A DNA stretch of 54,263 nucleotides from Bremia lactucae (lineage: Eukaryota; Oomycota; Peronosporomycetes; Peronosporales; Peronosporaceae): assembly GCF_004359215.1 (NCBI RefSeq), contig NC_090616.1, positions 3,740,542 to 3,794,804 on the forward strand, written 5' to 3'. Shown here piece after piece: positions 29,641 to 39,728 of the stretch. Below the pieces are notes generated by a model, which saw nothing but the letters and a program-made list of their open reading frames with translations, searched no databases and was not told the origin of the DNA. Every line of letters begins with the position of its first letter. Position 1 is the stretch's first letter. A program made the position numbers and the translations under genes.

Positions 29641-29652
29641 AAAGTGCTACCA
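29641..29652 (-). promoter_or_regulatory. Primer-binding site of B1
   Basis: On the minus strand TGGTAGCACTTT follows the LTR end TTACA after two bases. It fits the same tRNA primer as families A and C. Confidence 0.65.
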
Positions 29653-29654
29653 GG

Positions 29655-30091
29655 TGTAACGGGGCACTGCCGACCTGTACCGCTTCAGTACAAGTCCACT
29701 TCGCACTGCTTCAGTACAAGTCTACTTCGCACTGCCTCAGTGCGAGTGGTACCTCACGTCACTTCACGTACACTAGTACGTGCAGAGGAAGACTCTCTTC
29801 AAAACACTTGCTTTAAAGAAGGTGTGTTTAATTTAATTAAGTTCTTTTGTTTCTATCTATTTACTACTAACTTAACTATAAACTAATACAAAACATGTAA
29901 TAAAGTCTTATCTGCCTCTCTCTTTGCGCGTGTCCAGCGCTGACTGGACTGCGGTGAAAGTAGATAAATTGTCTATATCTACCAAAGGATAAGCTTTTAG
30001 AATATAAACATGTAAAGTAAGATTCTTGAAATATTATCAACCTTTTAGACCTTTAAGTGTTAATTTCATGTAACGATACACCCCGTTACAG
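29655..30091 (-). repeat. B1 5' LTR
   Basis: 437 bp with the same inverted ends as the 3' LTR. It has an extra copy of a 27-base hairpin unit (CTTCAGTACAAGTCYACTTC...) near 29687-29737, where the 3' LTR has one. Followed on the plus strand by the GCGCA duplication. Confidence 0.87.
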
Positions 30092-30314
30092 CGCACGTGG
30101 AGTCAGATTACCGTTCCTGTGACGTCACTGAAACAAAAATTTCTTGTTCGTTGGGTGAGGTTGCTCAGGCGCCCACCAGTTACCTCACTGCACGTGTGAG
30201 AAGACGGTCAAACAGCTTCCTCACTGTGCCTGAAGGTGCGTATGTAAGTTGACCGTGGCTGCTATAGTAGCGCCCATCTTCATAGAGCATGGTTGATAGT
30301 AGCGCCCGCTTACA
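30092..30314 (+). repeat. Family A LTR A3, right part
   Basis: GCGCA (duplication) then the continuation of the LTR that broke at 21109, ending GCCCGCTTACA at 30314. A ~40-base near-repeat (ATAGTAGCGCCC...) occurs near its end. The next five bases, TAATT, differ by one from the GAATT left of A1. Confidence 0.8.
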
Positions 30315-30931
30315 TAATTTGCTACGAAAAATAAGCGAAGTATACCCAAGGACGGAGGTGCTTTTTCTGATAATTTCGCTGTAGAATTCTCCAAAATCGG
30401 TTAAGAATTAGAGAATATTGCCAAATTTAGAAATATACTTTTCGTTGAGACGTTGATTCCATAAAAAATTAAGAACGGCCAATCTTAATGGTTTTTGTCA
30501 ACTTTACTTGATAGGATTGCACTTCGTTGCCCATGTCCGATTTTTCTTTTAGCGTCACGCATCACAGAAAAAATAGAACGCATTAGAAAATTGAATCTCG
30601 TCAAGATAGCCCACATTAATGAATCTTAGGCTTCCAATTTCGCTTTATGTATGTTCCTAGCCTAGAATGGAACGGTAAGTGTTCACGACGCATTATTTCT
30701 CAGCCAATGTCGTGCACGGTAAGTCGTACACGGTAGACAATAATTGAGATGCATAGTTCGTTAAGGCGTCAGATCCACAAATGATGTCATAGTATGCTCA
30801 CAATGTTTAATGTAGACTGAAAAGATATCCAACTCAAATTGCGAAGTCTCGAGTCGCGGTAATTACAATACGCAAAAAACAAAATCATTCCAAGGCTCCC
30901 ATAAATCAAAGGAAGATTCAGCTTCATTCAA
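30315..30931. other. Host intergenic DNA downstream of the kinase gene
   Basis: AT-rich, no open frame, no resemblance to families A-C. It presumably holds the 3' UTR and polyadenylation region of the kinase gene, but I see no certain signal. Confidence 0.45.
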
Positions 30932-33114
30932 TTACGACTGACAGTTGGCGAATGTCGTCGCATCGCTGGAGGGGTCGCTATCAGGAAAAGAGGTCGTAGC
31001 TGTCGATACTGACAGCCGTAACATCGGAGCGATAATGCTTTTAAGTGTATAAGCCACTTGCATCGAGCTAGGTCGTGCCTCGGTATCTAATTGTGTACAG
31101 TCCATTATTAATTCCCGTAGACTGGATGGACAGTCGTCGCGCAGAGACACACGAATCTTCCCCAGTCGAACAAGTTGCGCGAGCTGCATGCCTGGCAAAC
31201 GCCCACCCTTGGTGGATTTGACGTCCGAAAAGGGAATTTCGCATGTATCCATCTCTGAAAGCACGACACCAAGCGAGTAAATATCGGCTTTTTCTGAGTA
31301 TTTCTTGCCTTCGATAATCTCTGGCGCAGTCCACAATAAGGTTCCCACTCCTAAGGTCATGGTTTCGTTAATTAAAGTCTCGCGACTGACACCGAAATCG
31401 CTTAACTTGGCATGATATTCGCAGTCGAGTAGCACGTTCTTGGACTTAAGGTCTCGATGCACGACTACAGGTCGCAAGCTATGTAAGTAAACCAAACCTT
31501 CCGCAATATCCATGGCAATTGAAATTTTCTCATGCTGCCAGGTAAATCGCTCTCGGTTTTTTTCAAGCACCTCATTTAAGTCGCCTGCTTCCATGTACTC
31601 CAAGATTGCGCATAGATTTTGTAGCTGGTACCAGCTCACACCACATAAGGAAACAATATTTCGGTGCTGCAGTGTACACATCAATTGAATTTCTCCAGCA
31701 AATTCCTCAATACTGCGCGTAAGTTGGCATTTTTCCAGCAAGAGCATTTTAATCGCTACTTGCCGCTTTTCGTACTGACCAAGCCATACCTCGCCGTATG
31801 CTCCCTTTGAAAGTATACGTATAAATCTGAGCTCATCAAAGGTTATGCGTTTTGCAACGACTTTTGGGTGATTTAGAAATGCATTTAAAATCTCCGATTC
31901 TTTGCAGTATTCACTTACACTTTTGCCTCGCCTTGCCAGCCACGAACCAGAAAATGGAGACCGACGTCCACATATCATGGAGCCGCGATTACTCATATTA
32001 ACAAAATTGTACCAAGATGATCGTCGACCTTGATTTAATGGCACACTCCTGATATTTGCAGTGTCCACGCTACCGCTTTCACGGTTTTTCTCACATTGTC
32101 CCATTATACGAGAAATAAAGCCCAATGGCGGAGTCGTACTTGGATTCTGACTCGGCTTTGGTGTTGCCTCTGATATCGGCTCCGTTTTTTCTGTTTTTTC
32201 CTTGCGATACCAACAACAAGCTCCCAACATAAGGATGATTATAAGCATAACGATACCGGCAAAGACTGTCAGCTCCCAGCGACTGTCACCATCATTTAGC
32301 GACCCAATACTGTTCGACTCGATGTAAACTCGCAATATTCGTTTTGGAGCTAAAATACTATTCACTAAAGTTTTATTCACAATCGGTTTGCGAAAGTTCG
32401 ATAATTTCTCGACATTCGTTACAACCTGGAGTCTCAAGCACGGAATCATTGCGTCCGTTACGTTCTGAGCACCTGACACACTTGCGTGTTGATTTTGTAT
32501 AGAAATTAAATAAACCCGTAAACTCTCTGGCTTGTCACTACGTGAGATATTGGATAGATAGATCTGAGAGATTGCCACGATGCTGGCGTTGACGCTGCTT
32601 AATGCAGCATACGGCCGGAGGGTCACCATGGCGGACGCTTTCCCAGTTGCACACTGAAAAAGACTTATTAATTTGGACAACAACTTAGTATCCGTAAACT
32701 GATCATATGAGCTGCAAGGCATGGCCTCACAATGTGCTAAAAATTTGTTGTTTGAGACGCTTACACTTTCCATCGTTGCACCTACTGATGATTCGTTGTA
32801 GCAGCGAGTGGAGACGTATAACAGGAGGCTGCTTTTGTTGATAAAGTCATTAGCGAGCATGCAGTCGTGAGCCCATAGTATTCTTTCTTTAACGACGTCA
32901 TCTAAGTCGCTAAATGTCATGTCAGAGTGTGCAGCTAAGGTGGCCGCCACATCTTTCGGTAAATTTGCATCTGTAATCGCCACTTTGCCTTTCTGGAAGC
33001 TTTCGCAGCGTGATAATAAGTTGCAATAAGATGTTGCTGTACGCGTTTCCACGTCTTGAACCATCACCGAGAGTGCTGGAAGCTGCAATGGATCGGCACC
33101 GACGACGCAATCAA
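30932..33114 (-). CDS. Receptor-like TKL-type protein kinase, main exon
   Basis: The only convincing host gene. Numbering the open frame from the codon at 33086-33088 gives 718 residues. Residues ~1-270 form an extracellular part with many Cys (C..LL..C near 22-28, others at 76, 96, 120, 125, 146, 217) and N-glycosylation sites. One membrane segment lies at ~272-293 and a Ser/Pro-rich juxtamembrane region to ~415. The kinase domain spans ~420-690: G-loop KGAYGEV (428-434), VAIK Lys 447, HRDLKSKN (544-551), DFG (564-566), APE (588-590), Arg 672. All catalytic residues are present, so it is predicted active. HRDLKSKN points to TKL or dual specificity. No ATG occurs at the start of this frame. 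It opens at a likely splice acceptor at 33115. No signal peptide is seen, so it lies in an upstream exon. Confidence 0.85.
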
Positions 33115-33167
33115 CTTAATTTCAATAAAATCTACAAGATGTATCTATTTACATTCTGGAGTTGTAC
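33115..33167 (-). other. Predicted 53-nt intron in the kinase gene
   Basis: On the minus strand it starts GTACAACTCC and ends GAAATTAAG. Removing it joins ...LNKLSEC to VDCVVGADPLQ in frame. Without removal the upstream frame hits a TAG. The length is normal for oomycete introns. A 5' site 15 bases further in (GTAAAT) would leave only 38 bases and is less likely. Confidence 0.5.
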
Positions 33168-33315
33168 CGCACTCGGACAATTTATTAAGTGCTGATGACC
33201 GTGTAAATTTATTATCATTATATGTATATATAAAGGCTATTTCTTTAAGAAATGATGTATTGAAGTTATGCGTTGTACATTTCAACAATTGTCGACATTC
33301 AGGTCGATAAAACAA
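33168..33315 (-). CDS. Upstream coding exon of the kinase gene, ectodomain
   Basis: Open minus-strand reading ECRQLLKCTTHNFNTSFLKE followed by IAFIYTYNDNKFTRSSALNK, in frame with the main exon through the 53-nt intron. Its C..LL..C spacing resembles the start of the main exon (YCNLLSRCESF), so the ectodomain may contain a repeated Cys unit. The exon's own 5' border is uncertain. A stop lies at 33316-33318, and no signal peptide with ATG is found before the A2 LTR at 33473. Confidence 0.48.
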
Positions 33316-33472
33316 TCACTTTATTCTTGGTAAATCGGGAATGCTTATGAAAATATAGCTTCTTAAATCATTTCGATAAATTCAGTATTAGTTGAAAGTG
33401 TTCAAGTGAATAATATCTTCATGCCAAATTTTATTAGCCTTCTAGGAAAGAAGCCGACATATATTCGGCACT
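33316..33472. other. 5' flank of the kinase gene, truncated by A2
   Basis: Only 157 bases separate the last open kinase exon from the A2 LTR. On the minus strand a short ATG frame (MKILFT, 33420 region) stops at once. The missing signal-peptide exon or promoter may lie beyond the insertion or be lost. Confidence 0.4.
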
Positions 33473-33497
33473 TGTAAGCGGGCATTTCTAAAGCTGC
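33473..33497 (-). repeat. A2 3' LTR, terminal fragment
   Basis: TGTAAGCGGGC on the plus strand is the reverse of the family A LTR end GCCCGCTTACA. The rest of the LTR resumes at 39262 right of C3. The last five bases, GCTGC (33493-33497), are the C3 target-site duplication. Confidence 0.75.
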
Positions 33498-33986
33498 TGT
33501 AATGGGGCACACATCGGCTGGAGAACCGTTGTTGTGGTACATTTACTTTATGGGCAAAATACCTTTTATCCAATTTTAAAAAAAATAGTTGCTTAAAACC
33601 CGTTTATTATGGGAATCGAATATGGTCGCCGCCAGATATAAATCTGGCGGCCAAAATCTAAGCTTAATTAGCTAGGGTAAGGTTTTTAGATTTAAACAGT
33701 TAAATAAAGTGCAGTTCCCCATTTGATCTTAAAGCCTCAAGTGCCTTGCCTTCCTAAGGCTTGCAGATTGATTTGTAAGAGATAGAAGCCTTTCTAAGGT
33801 AAATCCATTTGGGCACCAGTTGCCACGTGTTCTACGAACCCGTGAATCCCTTGAACTAGGATTCCATAAAACTTAATAGCTTGTACGACTCCCTGAGTTG
33901 TTAAACCCATTAGTTCAATAGAACTAAGTGATTCACTGAGTCTAAAAGCCTTCCTCTGACTTTAGGAGCGAGGTAGCTCCGCTACA
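33498..33986 (+). repeat. C3 5' LTR
   Basis: Starts TGTAATGGGGCACAC, ends GCTCCGCTACA. Hairpin GCCGCCAGAT/ATCTGGCGGC is intact. Primer site TGGTAGCACTCG at 33989-34000. Confidence 0.87.
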
Positions 33987-34046
33987 CCTGGTAGCACTCG
34001 TAGTAAATCTACGCCTGAGTCTTTACAAGACTAAACCCTCACGAAA

Positions 34047-34985
34047 TTGGAAGAGAACCCAGAATTATCAGAAGCGCAACGCGCCGCTTATGACAAGCTC
34101 AAAACCTTATATGGGCTTGAACACGTGAAATTTTTTTTCTCCCAGGGACCAGAGGTCCTGCATGCAAGGCTTGAAGCCTTCATGCGATACGAAGTCTCCC
34201 TGATCGGTCAGGTACAGGACCACTTAGCGGCATCTATGCCAACCCGGTACATCTCGGTACCTGACTCGGAGCCGAAGGCTCGCCCTCTCGCTGAAAATGT
34301 GAAGAAATTTGAGGGGAAAGAGGGAGGAAATCTTCTTTTTGGATTAAGCAGATTGAAATGTCCATTGATTCCGTCTAGTTATTAACAGAATTGCAAAAGG
34401 TGGCTATGGCCATTTCCAAACTTGGAGGTAGAGCCATGGAGTGGGAACTATCGTGCAGCACTCCATTAACGACGCTTTTCCCTCATGGGATTCGCTGAAC
34501 AGCAAATGACCAGCATGTTTGCACCGCCTGATGAGGCTTTTCGCATGCGAGCACGGCTCCTAGCGACTCGACAGGGTAAACGAACCCTAAGGGACTATCT
34601 CCAGGAGTTGAGAACTCTCATTGCATCTATGTATCAAGAACCCGTGCAAGAAGCAATTGTCGTAGCAATCTTTATGGGGGGTCTCCATGAGGGCATTGCC
34701 CGGACGGAATTATTCCGATCTCATCCTGCTACTTTCGAAGAGGCAGTTGCCATAGCGCTACGCGCTGAGTTCGACTTTAAGTCTGCTCGTGCTAGCACGC
34801 CTGTTTACCGAACACGCTTTGTGAGCACATGGGTACCGTCATTAGACCGGAACCCATGGATCTAAGCCTCGTTGAGGAAGGAGAAGAGGCTTCAAGCTGT
34901 GGAACACTATAAGGCCATCCGTAGATGTTATATGTGCGGAAGCACGAAACATTTACGTCCGGCCTGCCCCCTACGAGATTCGCGC
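34047..34985 (+). pseudogene. gag: Family C gag, degraded (C3)
   Basis: EENPELSEAQRAAYDKLKTL at 34050, broken around 34320-34485, then QQMTSMFAPPDEAFRMRARL and FMGGLHEGIARTELFRSHPA, a frameshift near 34840, and the knuckle CYMCGSTKHLRPACP near 34930-34975. The capsid part is the most complete of the three C copies. Confidence 0.8.
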
Positions 34986-35099
34986 AAGCTCGAAAGAGCT
35001 CCAACTCCGACCTGTACCAGAGATCTGGTACGATGCGGGAAAAGGTCGATACCCAGTAGAAGCGGGGCGCTCGACTGGGGAAGACCTAGGCTCTGTTGA

Positions 35100-35355
35100 A
35101 CGTTTAGTGACGCAACTGTTCCGCCTTCATCGAAGTTATACACAGACTTATTTCGATGACATTTTTGTCCATAGTCGTGCGGAGCAGGGTCGGTCGGATA
35201 TGGAAAACCATTTCGACCATTTGCGAGCAGTGCTCGAGTGTATGCGCACAAATAAAGTGTATGCCAATGCATCTAAATGCATTTTTGGCGCAGACGAAAT
35301 TCCTATTTTAGGATGTTTCATTGGAAAGCGAGGCCTTAGAGCGGAACCCGCTTAG
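35100..35355 (+). pseudogene. Family C RT, 3' part only (C3)
   Basis: After LGSVE of the gag-protease junction the reading jumps straight to RLVTQLFRLHRSYTQTYFDD (catalytic YFDD), then IFVHSRAEQGRSDMENHFDH and CIFGADEIPILGCFIGKRG. About 2 kb present in C2 (9330-11525) are missing: protease, linker and RT fingers/palm. A stop follows at 35353. Confidence 0.78.
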
Positions 35356-35373
35356 GTAAAAGCCATAGTAGAT

Positions 35374-35960
35374 TTGCCGGTTTCTAAAAACAAAAGGATT
35401 TGCGTAAGTGGTCGGCTCTCGCCAATCACTAACACAAATATACGCGAAACTTACGCTGATATGGCTAGGCCATTATCTAATCCCCTTAAAATTGATACGG
35501 AATGGTGCTGGCCTAGCACCCAACATAATGATTTTCGAGCAGTTAAGCATAGTCTTATCCATGACCCGATCCTGGCACTGCCAAATCCAAATTGGCCTTT
35601 CAGTGTCGTCTGTGACGCATCGGATTTTGCCATTGGCAGTGCTCTGTTACAAACAGATGCTGATGGGCGTAAACGTGTTATTGAGCTAAAATCTAGACAG
35701 CTTAAAGCTGCGGAATAGAACTTCCCAGTTCATGACAAGTAGTTACTTGTTATGAAGTATGCTCTCGTCAAATTCAGAGTTCATCTGCTCAACGCTAAGC
35801 CGTTTGTGATATATACAGATCAGAGTTCATCTGCTCAACGCTAAGCCGTTTGTGATATATACAGATCATGCACTGCGACTAAGTAACCCCATCTCTCCAA
35901 AAAATGGCCCGATGGCTGTCCTTTTTGCCGAATACAACTTCGAGGCGAAGTATAAGCATG
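35374..35960 (+). pseudogene. Family C RNase H (C3)
   Basis: WPFSVVCDASDFAIGSALLQ and SRQLKAAE in 35374-35718, then stops at 35716 and 35741. A 46-bp direct tandem duplication (35775-35820, 35821-35866) doubles the FRVHLLNAKPFVIYTD coding block and breaks the frame. Ends near KYKHGK at 35948. Confidence 0.75.
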
Positions 35961-35974
35961 GCAAGTAGAATGCT

Positions 35975-37190
35975 TTGGCCGATGCGTTATCACGCCGGCC
36001 AGATTATGAGCTCTCTCATTTAACGACAATCATGTCGCCTATTCCTGAATTAATCCGTTTGGTTTACGCCAAGGATGAACAGTGTGTAGCTCTGCTACAA
36101 GCTCGAAAGAACTCGGATTCAGGTTTTAAATTGCCGGCACGTTTGCGTGCAAGGTTACATCGATGTTCTATCGATAACGACCTGTTCATTATTGCGCAGA
36201 CACCGCGGACCCTCCGCGTGTCGTTGTTTCTCATGATGAGGATTTGAAGTACCGAATCCTCTATGAGGCACATGATACTGTCCTTGGTAGTCATTTCGGT
36301 ATAGAACAGATCTACGGCTCTGTAAGCCAGATTTATTAGTGGCCCAAATTTCATAAATGGGTCAGCACATATGTTCGCACATGCGAAACTTACCAACGGT
36401 TTAAACCCTCGGCGCATGCTGCTGCGCCACTGGCGAGTCTTCCCGCCACCATAGGTTGCTGGGAGTCTATTAGTACGGATTTTGTTTTTGGACTACCAAA
36501 AGATTCAGCCGGTAACTCCGGTATAGTGGTCTTTGTTGACCGTTTGAGCAAAATGGCTCACTTAGCGGCCGTGCTGGATTCCATTGATGGAGAGGGTACA
36601 GCTAATTGTTTATCGATCGCGTGTTTCGACAACATGGTTTGCCAGTGGCAATTGTCTCTGATCGGCACCCCCGTCCCACGGGTAAATTCTGGAAATCAAG
36701 TTTTCGAGTGCTTGGCACCTGATTGGATATGTCCACTGCGGACCATCCGCAAACCGATGATCAAACTGAAGGTGTCAATCGCGTCATTGAAGACGTTTTA
36801 CGCAGTGTGTGTGCTCAGACACCAAAGCGCTGGAGCTCAATGCTTCCAGTGGTGGAGTTTGCGTTAAATAATGCTGTCTATGCCTCTACAGGCTATACTC
36901 CGCTTTATGTCAACGGTTTCACCGACCCACGCGTTCCATTAACGATACCACTGCGTGACCCAGGGCTTGGTGGGAGAGAATTAGCCGATAGGCTTGCTGA
37001 TATCAGCCCTGTTACCGTTCGGAAAGAAGTAAGTGAGTTTCTTGCGACGCGATTTAGTGTCTTAAGACATGTAAGGGATTCGATGGCTGATAGCCAAGAC
37101 AAACAAAAAGGACAAGCAGATGCAAAAGGCAGAAGCTGTATAATTCTTAAATGGTTGGAGAGCGAGTTTTAATTAACGCTAAAAATTTAC
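35975..37190 (+). pseudogene. Family C integrase, full length but frameshifted (C3)
   Basis: Starts at the ADALSRRPDYE tail of RNase H. The zinc-binding part lies around 36240-36400 (broken), the catalytic core is IVVFVDRLSKMAHLAAVLDS (36520-36580), then the second block is degraded (QWQLSLIGTP). The third part reads MDMSTADHPQTDDQTEGVNR, then VIEDVLRSVCA (Glu) in 36723-37172, with LPVVEFALNNAVYASTGYTP. Several frame changes make it inactive. Confidence 0.8.
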
Positions 37191-37798
37191 CTACCAACTT
37201 GGTTTCCGCGGTCTTCAAGACCAAATTGCGCCCGAGCTTTATTGGACATTTACAAACGTGGCCAAGAAAGGCCTAGCTTTCACACTAAACTTTCTAGCAA
37301 GCTGCGTACACACCCAGTGTTCTACGTTGGCTTGCTTCCCACGTGGACTTGAAGGCACTTGTGCCGAGACAGGCGGTCGTGCCGCAGATTGCTGCATCCT
37401 CACCGAGATATCCAGCTGGTTCTCTAAACAACGTTGCTGATGCTCCAGCATCGAAAGACGGTTCTGAATTACCTCAAAAGAGCTCTTAACCTGGTCAAGG
37501 CCCTCACGAAGAAGTTGCACCTCGTGACTCAGAGCATCAAATGCTTCCGCCGAAATTTCGGCCCCCTCCCGCGCTGCTTGATTCGCTGGAAAACATTTAG
37601 TTTCATGTGGATAAACTTTTAAAGCGACGTCGTCGTAAGGGTCAATACCAGTACCTGGTGAAGTGGCTAGGGTACCCCTTTTCTGAAAACCCTTGGGAGT
37701 TCGAGGCACTTCTTCGGCAAGATTTCCCGTACGCCATTGACGTTTTTGAGCGCCAAGCTCAAAGTCAACTCGCGTCAAACGACGCTTCCCACCACTAG
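37190..37798 (+). pseudogene. Family C integrase C-terminus and chromodomain (C3)
   Basis: RPSFIGHLQTW (GPY/F-like module) at about 37227, a Pro/Ser-rich variable linker (37370-37600), then an intact-looking chromodomain LLKRRRRKGQYQYLVKWLGY, followed by PFSENPWEFEALLRQDFPY (37613-37735), ending at a stop at 37796. The overlapping minus-strand frame 37239-37778, coiled-coil-like, is probably its shadow. Confidence 0.78.
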
Positions 37799-37878
37799 AC
37801 GTGAAATAAGATGGATCTATAGCCTTGGTGCGGCTTCGATTTATGGTTGTACGGTCAACTAAAGCACTGAATTATTGG

Positions 37879-38623
37879 CTAGGCTTTTTTTTCGTTTTGT
37901 GGCATCAATGCCGAACGCAACTGGCCTTTGGCCTTAAGCTTAGCGAAATCAAAGTAAAGCTTCCGTTCCAAACGAACATCAGCCCTATCCTTGAAGTTTA
38001 AGTTGAATTGGTTATAGGCAGACTCTCTGGTATTCCAAATATTACGAAGGCAGCGGGCCCGGTGGACCCAGTTCTCAAATGAGACTTCGTTTCACTCCTT
38101 GTTGCGTTTGGAAACAAAACAATCGATATTCCCCTCATGGGGGTCACCGAAGCCCACGGGCTTGATCACGTAAATGCGTCAGATACTGACTTCGCGTCAT
38201 TACCTTTGACGTTAGGTATTGCTCATGAAGAGCGTCGCGAGCAGCGATCTCTTCCGGCGTTCTCGCCGGGTCACCGGATATCCAGATGCCCAAGCTGTGA
38301 CCCGCTATCTCTTTGAGACGCTCGTCCGCACTAAGCGGAGTGAATTTGTACTCATTATGAGCTTTAGCTTTCGCTATCTCGGCAGCTCGATGGCGAGCTC
38401 TTTCCTCTATGACGGTTATATTTTCTTGCTCTTCATTGAGCGGATTTGGAATGATGTTAAACTCAGGGTCCCGTTTCCTGCTCGATGTATTTAAGACATC
38501 AGCGGCACCACGTTCTGGGAACAAATTCGGCGCCCGCCGACGTTCATCTTGAGATGAAGGCGTGAGAGAACGACGCTCTTTCTCCTCCTCTTCTGATGGA
38601 CAGTGACTTACAAAGTCTACCAT
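37879..38623 (-). CDS. Antisense accessory ORF of family C (C3), frameshifted
   Basis: From ATG at 38623: MVDFVSHCPSEEEEKERRSL, DPEFNIIPNPLNEEQENI, EERARHRAAEIAKAKAHNEY, KFTPLSADERLKEIAGHS, GDPARTPEEIAARDALHEQY, ending its first frame at 38144. The neighbouring frame continues NEVSFENWVHRARCLRNIWN, then NLNFKDRADVRLERKLYFDF and AKLKAKGQLRS, to a stop at 37879-37881. No sense coding lies opposite this region (pol ends at 37798). The pattern of change against C1/C2, with blocks kept and spacers varied, looks like past protein-level selection. No known domain recognised. Confidence 0.62.
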
Positions 38624-38787
38624 TCCTTCATCGCCGAGGAAGGTGCTACGAATCTGTGACTCAAACTTGTTGTCATGAGACAAAGGAAAGAAAAACACAA
38701 CCGAACGGTTAGCTGTTTAGGATCCAAGCTCAATGAGGAAATGAAGCGAATGTTGTCACCGGATGTCAAAAGTCTGATCGGAGAGGG

Positions 38788-39261
38788 TGTAATGGGGCAC
38801 ACATCGGTTAGAGAACCGTTGTTGTGGTACATTTACTTTATGGGCAAAATACCCTTTTATCTAATTTTAAAATAATTAGTTGCTTAAAACCCATTTATTA
38901 TGGGTAACAAATGTGGTCGCCGCCAGATACAAATCTGGGGGCCGAAATCCATTTTAAATTAGCCAAAATAAGGTTTTTAAAATTAAATAATTAAAAAAGC
39001 AGTTCCTTCCAATTTTAAAGCGTAAAGTGACTTTCTAAGGCTTGCGCATTGATCTGTAAGAGATAGAAGCCGTTCTACGGTATATCCTCTAGGGCACTAT
39101 TCGCCACTTGATTCTACGAGCCCCTGAATCCCTTGAGCTAAAATCTCTTATTAAAGCTTTACGACTCCCTGAGCTATTAAACTCATTAGTTCAATAGAAC
39201 TAAATGACTATCTGACTCTGAAACTCTTCATCTGGCTTTAAGAGCGAGGTAGCTCGCTACA
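38788..39261 (+). repeat. C3 3' LTR
   Basis: Begins TGTAATGGGGCACAC after the purine-rich TCGGAGAGGG (38778-38787), which is the polypurine tract. Ends GCTCGCTACA. Diverged from the 5' LTR by roughly one base in ten by eye, so C3 is an old insertion. Confidence 0.86.
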
Positions 39262-39689
39262 GCTGCCTTGCACTACAAGCACACACCTTCAAGCACAGCG
39301 AGGAAGCGGAAAGACCGACTTCTCTCACGAACAGTTAGGAAGTTGGTGGGCGCTAAAAGCGACCTCACACAACGAATTTGTAAGTGTCGTCACGGAAGCA
39401 GTTGTCCTATCTAGGAAGTTGATGATAATTCATTGCATTCAAATAAACCTTTCTAACGAATGAATAGGTGCCATCTCCGTATATATGCATCCCAACGTGG
39501 CGAGCGTTTTATTTTTCATACCTCTGCTCGCGGATGACGCTAGATGTCATCCCTTTCAATGTGAATGTAATTATGTATATCACAAGCACAAGGGTGAGTC
39601 ACTATGTGATCCTCACCCTAGTGATAATTATATTATTTCATATGAAGTAATTGGCTTGTGTGTAACATTAGGCACTGTAGCCCATTGCA
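39262..39689 (-). repeat. A2 3' LTR, main part
   Basis: Reverse complement starts TGCAATGGGCTACAG (family start TGTAACGGGCTAAAG) and follows the A LTR to where C3 inserted. On the minus strand it is preceded by a polypurine tract AATGAGGGGGTGG (39690-39702). Confidence 0.78.
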
Positions 39690-39728
39690 CCACCCCCTCA
39701 TTAAGAACGAATTTTTCATTTTCTTAAA

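Larger units (their letters stand above)
21110..30091 (-). mobile_element. Family B Ty3/Gypsy element B1, degraded, with inverted RT and mosaic insert
   Basis: A 9-kb minus-strand element flanked by GCGCA on both sides (21105-21109, 30092-30096). LTRs are 21110-21543 and 29655-30091. Internal order on the minus strand from the right: gag start, mosaic insert, gag, zinc knuckle, protease, linker, [RT on the plus strand], RT thumb, RNase H, integrase, chromodomain, then a plus-strand antisense ORF next to the 3' LTR. The sequence is full of perfect short hairpins. Its two LTRs differ markedly, so it is an old insertion. Confidence 0.85.
33498..39261 (+). mobile_element. Family C Ty3/Gypsy element C3, degraded
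   Basis: Plus-strand element with LTRs 33498-33986 and 38788-39261, flanked by GCTGC (33493-33497 and 39262-39266). It keeps the integrase core and the chromodomain, which C1 and C2 lost, but lacks the protease, linker and 5' RT (junction near 35100). An antisense ORF lies at 37879-38623. Confidence 0.87.

Noticed and set aside
30932..33114. Kinase as a secreted effector or a transposon-captured gene
   Set aside because: It has a membrane segment and a complete kinase domain, lies in sequence unlike families A-C, and has no RXLR- or LFLAK-type motif in view.
37239..37778. Minus-strand coiled-coil frame in C3
   Set aside because: Lies exactly opposite the pol linker and the chromodomain, whose sense reading is clear. 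Reverse complements of Pro/Ser/Gln-rich linkers often look like coiled coils. A dual-coding role cannot be excluded but is not supported here.
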